64,000 nt of DNA from Smittia aterrima. Its lineage: Eukaryota; Arthropoda; Insecta; Diptera; Chironomidae. The notes beneath the pieces are model-generated. The model did not search any database and was not told where the DNA came from. It saw only the letters and a program-made list of their open reading frames with translations. Below, one piece after another: positions 13,001 to 25,000 of the stretch (position 1 is its first letter; each line of letters starts with the position of its first letter). A program made the translations under genes and the position numbers. Location of the stretch: positions 17,949,537-18,013,536 of the forward strand of contig CP093829.1 of assembly GCA_033063855.1 (NCBI GenBank), written 5' to 3'.

Positions 13001-16000
13001 GAATATCCAACGGAGCTTCGCGAGCTTGACAGCCCAACAGTAATTGCTCATGATAAAGAAATGAAATTAGGGCGCAGATAAACAGAAATTTCAAGAAAAG
13101 AAAAGTTTCTCGCTTCGAGCTTCTCTAAAGTTCAGTGTAATCAAATAAACACAAACGATCGCAAAATTGCTGAATAAAATTTACATAAAAAGATGTTCTT
13201 CGTTATTAAACTGCTCTACGTGGCTCCCACACTCTAATCAATCCACCGATGAGCTCAGATCGCGTGCGATAATCGTGACAGGTTCTAATAAAACATCGAT
13301 GAGCTTTAATCGTCATTTAGCTTGACAATTGACTTTAATTTTCGCAACTTTTCAATTTTGGTCACAAACTATAAATCACATTTGTGATAGCTTGCTTAGA
13401 AGTAATTTAAAAGTTCTTCTGCTGCGCATTAATCAAACCAAACACAAAATACTTCTGAGTTATTTGAGCGACGTCCCACGAGCGTTTTCCATATTCTAGA
13501 AGTGCTGGGCGAGTTTTTCTCAAAGCGCTGCGGGAAAGAGAAGACAACGAAAGAACTTTGACGATGAGTCGTAAGAGCGAGATCGTTCTACTTGAAGCTA
13601 GGACGCTCGTTTGTCTCATGAATTGTTTTGGTAGCCAGCCACTCGGCTTTTGCTTTATGAGGTCATCGAATTCAGCTTTAGATTGTCTGTGTATCTCTGT
13701 CATCGCATTAAAACAAAATTCTTGTTTAAGGTGTGAAAAGCTCTTCTCGATTAAGAATCTTAATGATTTCACCAGATGGTTCAGTAGAGAGAGAATGTTT
13801 GCCGGCATCAAATATTTCTTCATCCTCAAAACGCGCAAAATGTTTTTCAGCACGGAAAGCTGATTAGAAATTATTTGTCGAGTGTCAATATTTGCTTGTG
13901 ACTGAGAGAAACTTTGAGTCTATTCCGATTCAGCGATGATTGTCTTGGAGTCAGCTGAAGAAGCGAGCACATGTAAAGAACAGTTCTTTCAAGCGCCATC
14001 CTCAAACGACGAGTTTGTTTTCACATAAATCATTAAAATGTGCTCAACGCCGCAAAGGCAGCAAATGAATAATTAAGTCAAGTAACGAATAAACATTGTC
14101 CTTCCTGTCACATTCAGAAATTCTCATTATTAACATCTTAAAAGTGAAATTTCATCCATGACTCAACGACTTGACTTGTCATGAAACAGCAAAACAGCTT
14201 GTTACGCTGTCTCCGACTTGCAATTGAGCCGTGAAGCTTTTTACAATTGAAGAAAATGAAATTTAATTATTTACTAACGTTAAATTAAAAAATCATTAAG
14301 CGAAGCGAATTTTCACTTTGGTTAGTGACACAACGAGGGCACGAATCGGTTTAAGAGGCTTTCGTTTCGGAAGCTCAGCTCTTTAAGACGCAACAAATGT
14401 AGAAATTATTACAATCTCATCGAAGTACAAATGATGACCGTCGACATGAATCATTGCAAATGATTGCAAATTTTTTATTGAACTCGCTAATGTTCCATTG
14501 AACTTGACAGCTTGCATTCATGTCTAAGCTATCAAGAGGTCAACAGATGAATTAAAAAGAAGCTATTGTGGGGGATTTTTCCGGTGTAGTACTAACAAAG
14601 TCGTTGACGGCAAAGTTCTTTAATTATTTTATTGTTTCACTTAGCGATTACATTCAACTTTACGCGCACGTTCTCGTCATTAAGACTTGTTGAGTTTAAC
14701 CTTCACTGACCGTGGACTTCAAGCAATTTCGTTGACTAGAAACCTCTCAAGAACTCTAATTGAATCCTCAAGATTTCAAGCAAACGGAATTTTGTATTCA
14801 ACTTGTCGAGAACGTGACATTATTTCTCTGTCCAAAAGCGAAAATGCAAACTAAACAACTTCCTTTATCGCATGTTTCGCCAAAATGACATCGCGTTTAT
14901 TGGCGATCAAAAGTTTCTGATTTAAGCGCGCTCATTTCCATGAGATTGTCGTGAAAGTTTTGTGAGAGAAAGATGTCAACGAGCGGAGAAGTTTCTTATG
15001 GGCGATCATAAAAATAAAGCACGAAAAAAAAGCTGACATAAAGAATGTGACAACGGTGGACTTGCGAACGTGCGTGGGTGGAGTCGAATATTGTTTTGCT
15101 CGCTCTTCGAGATTAATGTCTTTGAAATTGGTTTCAAATTTATTTTGTATTTCTCTCGGACAGAAAATTTAAATCCTTTTATCATTCAAAAACGATTTTG
15201 GGAGATTCAAGAAACAAATTGCGGCGGCTAAAGACTTAATTGAGCTGTAAATCAAGATATTAAAGATTTTAATGGTGGAACAACAAGTTTATGACATTGT
15301 CTTAAGAGTGAAGCTGCATTTTATGCCAAGAGAAACTCAAAGCGCAGCTGCTCAACAAAAAAACGATTAAACTTTTGAAGTCTCTTCATTAGCTTGCTTT
15401 GTGACTAATTAACCACAATCTTGTTACTCGATACACTTGTCAATCTCACTAGTCGAGAGCACTTTCAGTTCTTTACATCGATCGGAACAATCGACAGACA
15501 AGAAAAGTTTCTCATTATTCTCCAACTACGGTCAAAAGTGATTCGCATTGATATTGTTCAATTGAATGCAAGAAAAAGACTAGAAACCGCAAACGGAACG
15601 CTATGAAATTGTTTGTTGCAACTCGAATTTCCTTTTACGGTTCACCCTTCCCATCAAATGATCATGTCGCGTCAACACGCTAAAGTCAAGTGAACATATC
15701 GTTGGAACATTTTTTTCCCACAATTTAAATTTAATCGAGAACTTGAGAGTCACATTAGCATTCGACTTCGCTTACACTTCGAGGTTTATCATTAAACTGA
15801 TTCGTAAATTTCATCCTACAAACCTCAACCGATTGAATGTGACGTGATCGATGATTCGTAATGCGAAATGAAGCTTAAAAGTGGCAATTAGAATCATTGG
15901 AGTTGAATTACTGACGAACTTCGGGAAGTAAAATTAACATAAACCGACATCATCGAGTAGCTTAGCTAGCTAGCGTTATGCGCTTTAGGTTACAACCGGA

Positions 16001-19000
16001 TATGTCAACCACAAAGCTCGAGTTTCGCGGCTAATCGTTTAGAAGTCTTGAGTTGAAAGTTATTCGAGCACTAAAGTAAATCATTTTAGAGTCGTGACAT
16101 CGTCTGAATATAAATTCAAAGTCTAAACGAGTTGAAGCAATGTTAAGGTCAAGAACGCACAAAAATCCGAAAAAAGAGTTTTTCATTAATTTCGCTAGAT
16201 GCGCAAAGTTGTTTTTTTATGGACAATCGAGCGTGAATGTGGTTGTGTCGAGAATTCAGGGAATGTTCCCGAGAAGCGTCAAGTGTTAAAAGCTATCGTT
16301 ACTTCATCGAGGCTCCAAATACAGAGTTCTGACTAAAATGATCATGCTACGACTTGTAACTAAACAGCGATTCATCGATTGTTGATGTAATAATCAGAAC
16401 AAGAGATCGTAAACAACTGGAGCGATGAATCCATAAAGAACAGACGACTCTTCATTCCACGACTGGCTCCATCAAGCGAGAACACTCGATTTTTCATGGA
16501 AATTTATACATTTCCGCGAAACGTGTTTGCATGCCTCGACATTATCGGATATTTGATCAGTTGAGAGACTCGATCCATAAGCCACAACGCAGCCGGCTCC
16601 GTGTGAATTCTCGCTCACGGATGAATCACTTTTCAGATCTGCGCAATATTTAATGTACCGCTCAGAGTTTCAGAATTCAAAAGAGTTTCATGAATGATTT
16701 TATCGCTTGTTGTCGAGAGACTCTCAGCCGGTGTTTGTATGGCGTTAAGTGTTTTGATTTCAAGTCGATTTCATGTCTCACGATCGCGACGAAAAAAAAT
16801 ATCCCGAAATAATTGAAATCCACGAAAATTGACGAATCTGAGTTCTGCTCGAGGCATAAATTACAAACGCGGAGTCAGAAAGAAACTTCATTGTTTACTG
16901 ATGTGATCAGTCCGACGCTTGACTGGCGGATAATTTCAGATGTTTGTTATTGACGGTGTTAAGCACGTGAAATAATCTCCGATCTTCAGCGTTTAGTCGA
17001 GCGTGGGCGTTGAAAGTTTCACGAAATGTCTAAGTCTCCATCAACCCCTGACCAATTACGAAAGAGTCGACGATTGTTCTATGTTCCTCGAAAACAATTT
17101 CCAAAGTCTCGACTCATTTGAATAACAATCATTTGAATGAAAATGAATTTATTGTTGACGAAATTATTTGAATCGTAAAGAGAATGACTTTTGTAGGTGA
17201 ACAGTTTAGACAGACATTTCGCGCGGTAATCGAAAGTGACATTTCCGAAACGATTTGAGGCGTGAATTTGGGTTAATGCATAAGGCGCCGCTAACTTTCG
17301 AATGTCTCCTAATTAAGATGTTGACTTGAAAACTTTTGTTTCGCATCTGCAATGAGAATGCGCGTGCGAAGATGAGAAGATCAAATTAGCAAAGATTTTC
17401 AATCTTGTCTCGAAAACCAGTTGGCGACAAACGGAATTGGGTTCGTGCTATCGAGTCATTTTCTGAATATCATTTGAATCACATTGACTTAATCTACGGT
17501 TGGAATGCTCAAAGCTACGTCGACTCTCGCGAAAATGTGTCAATTTAAATTTATCCAAATTTCTCTTGGGAATTAACTTGACGTCTCAGTGTTTACATCA
17601 GCGAGTGCATCTCTATAATTATAATCGCATTAATTCGCAGCTAATTGATTTGATTAAGCTTACGTTCCTGTTTGGGCATGTAAGTTGATACAAATTGCAC
17701 TTAAATTGAGATTGTGAGAAGGTTTTCACAACGCGGGCGATAATACGAATCGCGTGCTGACGGAAAAAGGAAATTTGTTGCAATTATTGAAATTTAATTG
17801 AGCGTCTTATCTAATTAGCTGTGAATGAATTCTTTGAACAAAAGATCTGTGTGAATGAAACTCACTCGAGTCAAGCGGATATTTTGTAAGATGAGCTGAT
17901 AGAACTGTAAACAACTTCAGTTTATTGATATCCAACTTTCCGTAAAAGGATTTTTATGATTACCCCGAGCCATGTTTTTGTCAACTTGTCGCGCTAGCGG
18001 AACAAGACAAAAGAAGGTCGAAGAATTGGACTTTTTATCAATGACAGTGAGGGCTTGTTCTATCAACAAAGCAAAGCTTCTATAAAACAGAGAATAAAAA
18101 ATTTCCAGCTCAATAAACAAAAGCGATTTTGACAATCAAGTCGTCAATGCATCATTGTCATCACTTCAAATATTTTTACGACAAGCTCTTGCAACTTTCC
18201 TATCTTTTAATTGTATCGCTTAAGCTGTAAACCGAATCATTTTATGACAGCTTGAAATTCACGCCGCCCGCGCGTTGTCAAAATTAAGCAAAGATGATTT
18301 GAACGATTCATTCGGTTTTTGTTTCTTTTGCGCATTGAAGATTCTTGAAAGTTTTTTTTTATTTGACTAATAACGGATTACGCAATTGATTGTTAAATAA
18401 AGAAAACATTTATGAATTCCTTTGATTCATAAAAGCTTGTGAATCACAGCTAATCATATCCTCCACTTAAGCGAACGTTATTGATCTAAGTCAATGAACT
18501 TAACCACGCAAACTTAAATATTTGCTTCTAATTTCCATTCCAATGAATTGCTCGCGACTCGAGTGCATGTAAAACTTATGTTCCGCTTGTCGGGGAATTC
18601 ACTTCGTTGATTTCTGCTTCAATCCGTTCGATGAGCTTCTTTGTAATTGAATCTTTAGTTTGATTGTTGAGTGCTTGAAGTGTGGTTGCAAATTTATTTT
18701 GAAGACGTTTTGCTTATCGTTTGTTGCTTTGGTTTCATAGGCGAGCCTAAGACAGTTACAAAATGCCTCGACTAAGCGAAACACATCACTTGCCAGGTAA
18801 TTTCATTTCGCGAGGTGTTTTCCAAATCATTCACGGCTGAGATAAAATTGACAAAACAGAAAATTGCTGTGCAGAAGATTTTAATTTAACGACTTCGACC
18901 ACACAAGATTTGTGTGCGGAACTAATGGCAGCTTAGAGATCGGGTTGCGCAAATGGATGACCGCTGGTAATCGGAGGATGTTTGCCGTTCTAATTTGACC

Positions 19001-22000
19001 TCTTAAGAAGCACCGCAAGCTTAAGTGACTTCATTTGCTCCCCAAAGATAGTCAACGACGCGAGGGCGGAAGATTCGCTCGGCTTGGATTTCAATCTGCT
19101 ACTGATGACGATGTTAAGCGTGCGAGCCTCGCAACTGCACGCGACCAGCAAATGAAATCACTTCTGCAACTTTTATTCGCGTAGTTGGACATGTTTAGCT
19201 TTTAGATTGAGGTCGGTGGGCACTAAATCGAAACTAAAGTCGTTTTTGATTAATAATTTGCACTTAAAACGACAGAAGGCATAAACTCAGATTTTATAGC
19301 AAGATTTCTGTAGATTACTCGAAATGTTTACGAGACAGAAATAATCTTAAAAGCTTTAGCGCAACTTAAAACTTCATCGATAAGTAATTTACATAATAAT
19401 TGCAATGTCGTGTTGTGTTTTATGCTGCCGAGACTCCCACGATCGACAAACTTGTGAAATCCTTCTGCTCAGCAATCGAAGTTTATTTCTCTGTTGTTTA
19501 CGTTTCTGTTCAATTTGTTTTGCATGATGTAAAAAAAATCATTGGCTTTTGAAACACAAACATTCCGCCTCGTGTAGATCTTCGTGAAGAGAGTGAATAT
19601 GATTTGTGGTCGGATCGATTCGGCTCATGGATTGGCCGCTCTTCAAAGTCAAGATCGCCAGACTCAATGAAGCAGTTACGGTGGGAACGAAAGAGCTCAA
19701 GTGGGTATCATTGTCCGTCGTGTTCATTTGTAGTTTGATTGATGTTTTTTGATTTTATTCCTCGCACGATCCTGCACTCACCTCACAAACTCCATCACAC
19801 ATCACGCATCATGTGAATGTTTTTGTTTTGTTTTCTTTGACCAATTCGATTGTGCACGGTTAGGCGGGGTATCCTCCTCAGCGTCGCCTGATTGCTTCTA
19901 TGAAGCCACCGGCAGACGATCCAGTTCAGGTACGATTAGATTAGATAATTTACTTTATGTAGCATGATAAAATTCTTTTGGTGTTGGCTGCTTCTCTTCA
20001 TGATTTATGGTTTCTCATTTTTGTCTTATCTACGACAAGTTGTAAAGCTCATTGCGGCTTCAAGTTCACTCACTCACAAAAACGTAAACTATCATGGTTC
20101 AAACATCTAACATTTTAGTTTAACATTCTCGCGAAAGAGCGTCAGAGAAGATTCTGACGTTGACTAATGATGAATGATTCGCAGTAATTTACGAAATTCT
20201 GTTGAACAACAAGCTTTCCATTTCAAGAATTTAAGTTCTTCTTAAAACACTCGACGATGTTTTTATAGAACTGCGGTCATTAAGTCGATCGTGGACACTA
20301 ATTGCGAGGGAGACACGGGAAAGGAAAAAAAGGTTTTAATCCGACTTAATTGATTGTGAGCTCTTGCTCATTAACACAAAGCATTAAACGCAATTTCGAA
20401 TGTTTTGACAGACTTCATAATAAAGCATTTGATTAATTGCAAAAAAAAACTGACTTCAAATGGTGTTTCGCAATCCTTGGCAATGTTGATAAGCCAATGG
20501 CTTAATAGACATTTAACTAATTGACGATAAAATCACATTGAACAACCTTGAGAGCTTAGTTGAATTTAAAATTCCTTTACAGATCATGGACAGGATTTGA
20601 CGACAGATACAGACAGCTTCATGATTGGCAATCGCGTCTATGTCGGCGGAGTAAAGCCAGGTCGTATCACATTCATTGGCGAGGTTCATTTCGCGCCAGG
20701 AGAATGGGCGGGAATCGTTTTAGATGAGCCAGAAGGTTAGGGAACAACTGACAGACGAAGATTAGAAGATTTTTTATTAAACGGAGGAAAATAATTTTAG
20801 GCAAGAACGACGGAGCCGTTTCAGGCAAACGATACTTTCAATGCGAACCTAAGAAAGGAATTTTCTCGAGACTTACTCGATTAACACGCGAACGAATTGT
20901 CTCAGCTTCAACGCCTGATGGCAGCAGTATGGACACAAGCTTTAGGTCGATGACATCTCCTGCACGATCAGGAACAACGTCACCAACATACAGCATGACC
21001 AGCACTTCTAGAGCTCCAAGTTGTTCAACGCAAACTTGAAACACTTCATTTCCACTACAACGTTCTTCATCTTTTTAGAAACATCAAGCAACATGGAGAT
21101 TGGCGATCGAGTCATCGTAAAATCAGCAACTGGCAGCAAACTCGGATATTTGCGTTACCACGGAGAACCAGATTTCGCCAGCGGCGTTTGGTGTGGCATT
21201 GAGTTTGAAGATGCAACTGGAAAGAATGATGGAACAGTTGGTGGCAAAAGGTTCGCTGATTAAATGCTTGAACTCATCGAGGATCGTCCTAATTCCTTTT
21301 TTGTCTCTAGATACTTCCTTTGCGCTCCAAATCATGGTCTCTTCGTCCCAGAAGCTAAAGTTTCCATCTCGCCAATGGCTCGTAAAGCTCGAATGTCTCG
21401 TGTGAATTCACAAGAATCTCTCACATCGAACATCACATTGGGAAGCATGGCATCGACAAATACATCAAAGCTTCGATTGAGCGCAACTCAAAAGGTAGAG
21501 CTGCTCTTCAAGGAGCTCGGTTATGTCTATTGAGTTCTTTTTTCTTCGTCCCTATCCGGTTGTTGATTAGCTTAACTTACTAACAAGACTGAACAAGAGT
21601 ATTTTTGAACCTTAACTTTTATACACTTTTTAGCGTCTCTCGTCCCTTAACAAAGCACCATCTGTGACGTCTACGCCAAAGCCTTCGTATTCCCTACAGG
21701 TACGGTAGAGTTTTTTCCCATTTAAAATAGTTTTAAAATGTGGAATGAAAGGCGAGTGCAACTCCTTAAAGGATTAGAATGTAATCCAAATAACTAAAAC
21801 TTCTAATCCAACTCACGTTGAATTTATTTTGTAAATCTTTAATTGCGATCGTAGAAACTAATTCTAAACGATCGCCAAAAGAAGTTTTTCTGTAAAAAAA
21901 TATATCGATTTGGAATGTTAAACTCGTGTGTGAATTCCATTGCGTTTCGATCGAATTTTCTGTAGATGGAAAGCAACGAGAGCCAGTCAACAACGGCAGC

Positions 22001-25000
22001 GGCTTAAAGGTGTTTCAAGTTCAAGATCAGACAAGCGCTTCGATGCTTGACTTTGCATGAATGATTTTCAATTGTGTTTGTGTTTATTGCTCTGTCATCG
22101 CTGTTGTTTTGATTCATCGGATTCTTTCAATTGCTAATGAATCGCGTCGTGGATTATTTGCACACAAAGCAATCAACTTGTTGCAGCAGCTTTTGTATTG
22201 CACATGTTGATGCAATTGTGAGATAATTGAGTTAGTTACACTGTGCTTGATTGATTGCGGGGCGGTTGCAACGTGTAGGCGCGTCCGACTTATGGAGATT
22301 TCAACATCAAAATAGAAATGAATAACGCGATGCATCGAAAGCAACAGAGTTGATGAAGAATGAGTGGGAGTGGATCTCTCACGTTTTGCTTTGTATCGAA
22401 ATGAAATCCGAGCGATGTTGGCATTGTTATTCTTTCAGAGCTAATTAAGCTTCAGAGAGCGGATTATGGAAATGATTTGTGTTATTCCTCATTGGCGCCG
22501 TCTCTGTTGAGTTTCTGTCCTAAATGGATCAAGTTGCTGTAGCTTTTTGTATCTCGTGTGGTGAAGTTTCAGCGACGAGCTTTGATGGATTAGATTGTTT
22601 GATTTATAAGCTCTAATTTCTTAATTGGAACAGGAGATTTAATTGCTTGATGAAATGTGTGAATGAGTCGATATTTCTTGCCTGATGAAAGCTTTTTAAA
22701 ATTGTTTCTTCATTCTAGGACATTCTTCGCGAGAAGACGAATCACATCGAGCAGCTGATTAAAGAACGCGAAAATGATCGCGAGGAAATGAGCGCTAACG
22801 AGATTTTGTTCCAGAAAAACCTTAACTTGGTAATTAAGTTTGCTCAATAAACATTTTATTTTAGGTTTCATCAGAATTCCAAAAAGCTTCAGGGTCTAAT
22901 CTGTATTTGTGTTGTTTTACTAAAGAAAAAGTGTACATCAACATCGTCTGATGAGGAAGAGCAGATTGGACGATGGGCAAATTTCATTAAGCAACGAAAT
23001 CTTCAGGTTGTTGACCTCCGACGAGAGTTTCAAGGATGGCATGGACATCATGAACGTCATTGTATCTTGCATGACGTTTTCTTATCTTAAGATCGAGTTT
23101 GGTTAGTGAACTCGATCATTGCACTTGTTGTGAGAGAAAAATAAAGAGAATTAAACATTTTTGTGTTTGGACATTACAGTTGAAGTCGATCAGCTCGCTG
23201 TCGACTAAAGTTTTACTTATCCCCGTAGCTTGTAGTGCGCTTAGACTAACCAAATAACTTTGATCAAAGAATTTTCTTGAAAGTTTTGGGCCTCAAAATT
23301 TTGTTATTAAGAGAAAACTTTCTAATCGGAAATCGCTTTCAAATTTTTACCTTGAAAAGTTTTGTGAAAATTTTTGAAAGATGAAAAATCATTTTTATGG
23401 CTTAACAGTAGAACTTGGCTTAAGACTCTTTGCAGATGTTTTTTTACGAAACAAAATAAAAATTCATTGAACTAAGATTGAGTAGTTTTATTGATTGAAG
23501 TATTTTGTAGTTTGTTGAGTTGTTTTGCAAGCTTCATCAGTTGAACGACCTTGAAATTCCAATGTAATAAACTATCGAACTGATAGACGATTTTGAAATA
23601 ATCCATTCCTCGATTTTAGCATTATAATCTTTCAGCAAAAGCAACACAAATACAGATTCGACTTCATTTATTAAGATAAATGAATCCTCTCCGTTTCTAA
23701 TCCTTGATTTTTGTTTTCCTTCACCTCAGTACAAAGAAAAAGCTGAAATCCTTGCTTCGCAACTTGAGGAAGAGAAGAAGAAGTCGGAAGACCTTCAGTT
23801 CATCATCGACGAAGCCGCAATCTTAAAGGAAGATGCTGACGTAAGTTCTTCACGCAATTCTCGATTTATTCGATAAACGATTCACTTTTCTTTTTCAAAA
23901 ACAAAAAAAAATCCCATCACATGAACTGCACGTGATTATTTAAAATCATTTTCAGTTGAGCCAGCCAGGCGCAGTAAGTCCTGTTGTCATGTGCACGTTT
24001 TATTTTGTGTATTTTCGTTTAACAATGTCATGATTCGATTTTCTGAAGCATTTGTTATTAATTATTTTTTGTCTCGTCTTGTTAAGTTGATTTGATTGAA
24101 GAAGATTCGAGTATTCTAATAAAATAAATAATTCGTTTAGGGGGATCTCAAGCAGTTCAAGGATCGAATCGCTCAGTTGGAAACTGAAATCAAGAACAAT
24201 GCGCAGGCGAGCGGAGATGGAGGTGAGAAGTTTTGATCTTTAGCTTTAATTGTTTTCTTTACTTTTTTTATTTTTCTTTTTTATTAGTTCCATCTCTTGC
24301 TGCTGCTCAGCTCGAAGAACTCGAAAAACTTCGTGTTGAAGTTACTGAAACCAAGACGAAGCTTCAAGTTATTGAACAGTTGAGAGTTTCTTTGGAAAAT
24401 GAAGTGAAATCTGCCAACGAGAAAGTGATCGAACTGAAGAATGATCTCGACATGAAGACTTCAGGAGCTAATGCCAGCGAAGAGTGCATGAAAGATGAGA
24501 TGAGTTACCTCGAAAAACGTATTGAAGAGCTAGAACAGGAGCTTGGAGAGAACGCCAAAACTATTGACTCCCAGAAAATTGAGATCGAGCAAATCTCTAG
24601 CAAGAGCAGTGAGATCGAGAAATTGAAGAATGAACTTGAAACTGCTTTGGCATCGGACGCTCAAGCCAAGGAATTCATCAAGGAAAAAGACTCAGAGCTA
24701 CTTCGAATACGCGAGAAAGAAACGATTCTGAATGAACGTGTCGTACAACTCGAGAAAAGTTTGAATGAAAAATCTGAACTTTTCGTTATAAAAGAGCTCG
24801 AACATTCAACTCTTCAAAACGCATTTGCATCAGTTGAATCAGAATTCCAAAATCTTCAAAAATCTCTCGAAGAACAATCCGGCGAGGTCACAAAGAAATC
24901 TGAAGTCGAGGAGAACATGAAACGTCAAATTGCTGAACTGTTGGAGTCTCAAGTAAAACTCAACAGCGAAATAGCGACCAAAGATTCTCAGCTTAAAAAT

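Noticed and set aside
24233..24287. Apparent hydrophobic N-terminus (signal-peptide-like) in front of the long CLIP-190 coiled-coil frame
   Set aside because: It is the T-rich intron upstream of the acceptor at 24287 read as protein; the exon starts at 24288 and joins in phase to 24222.
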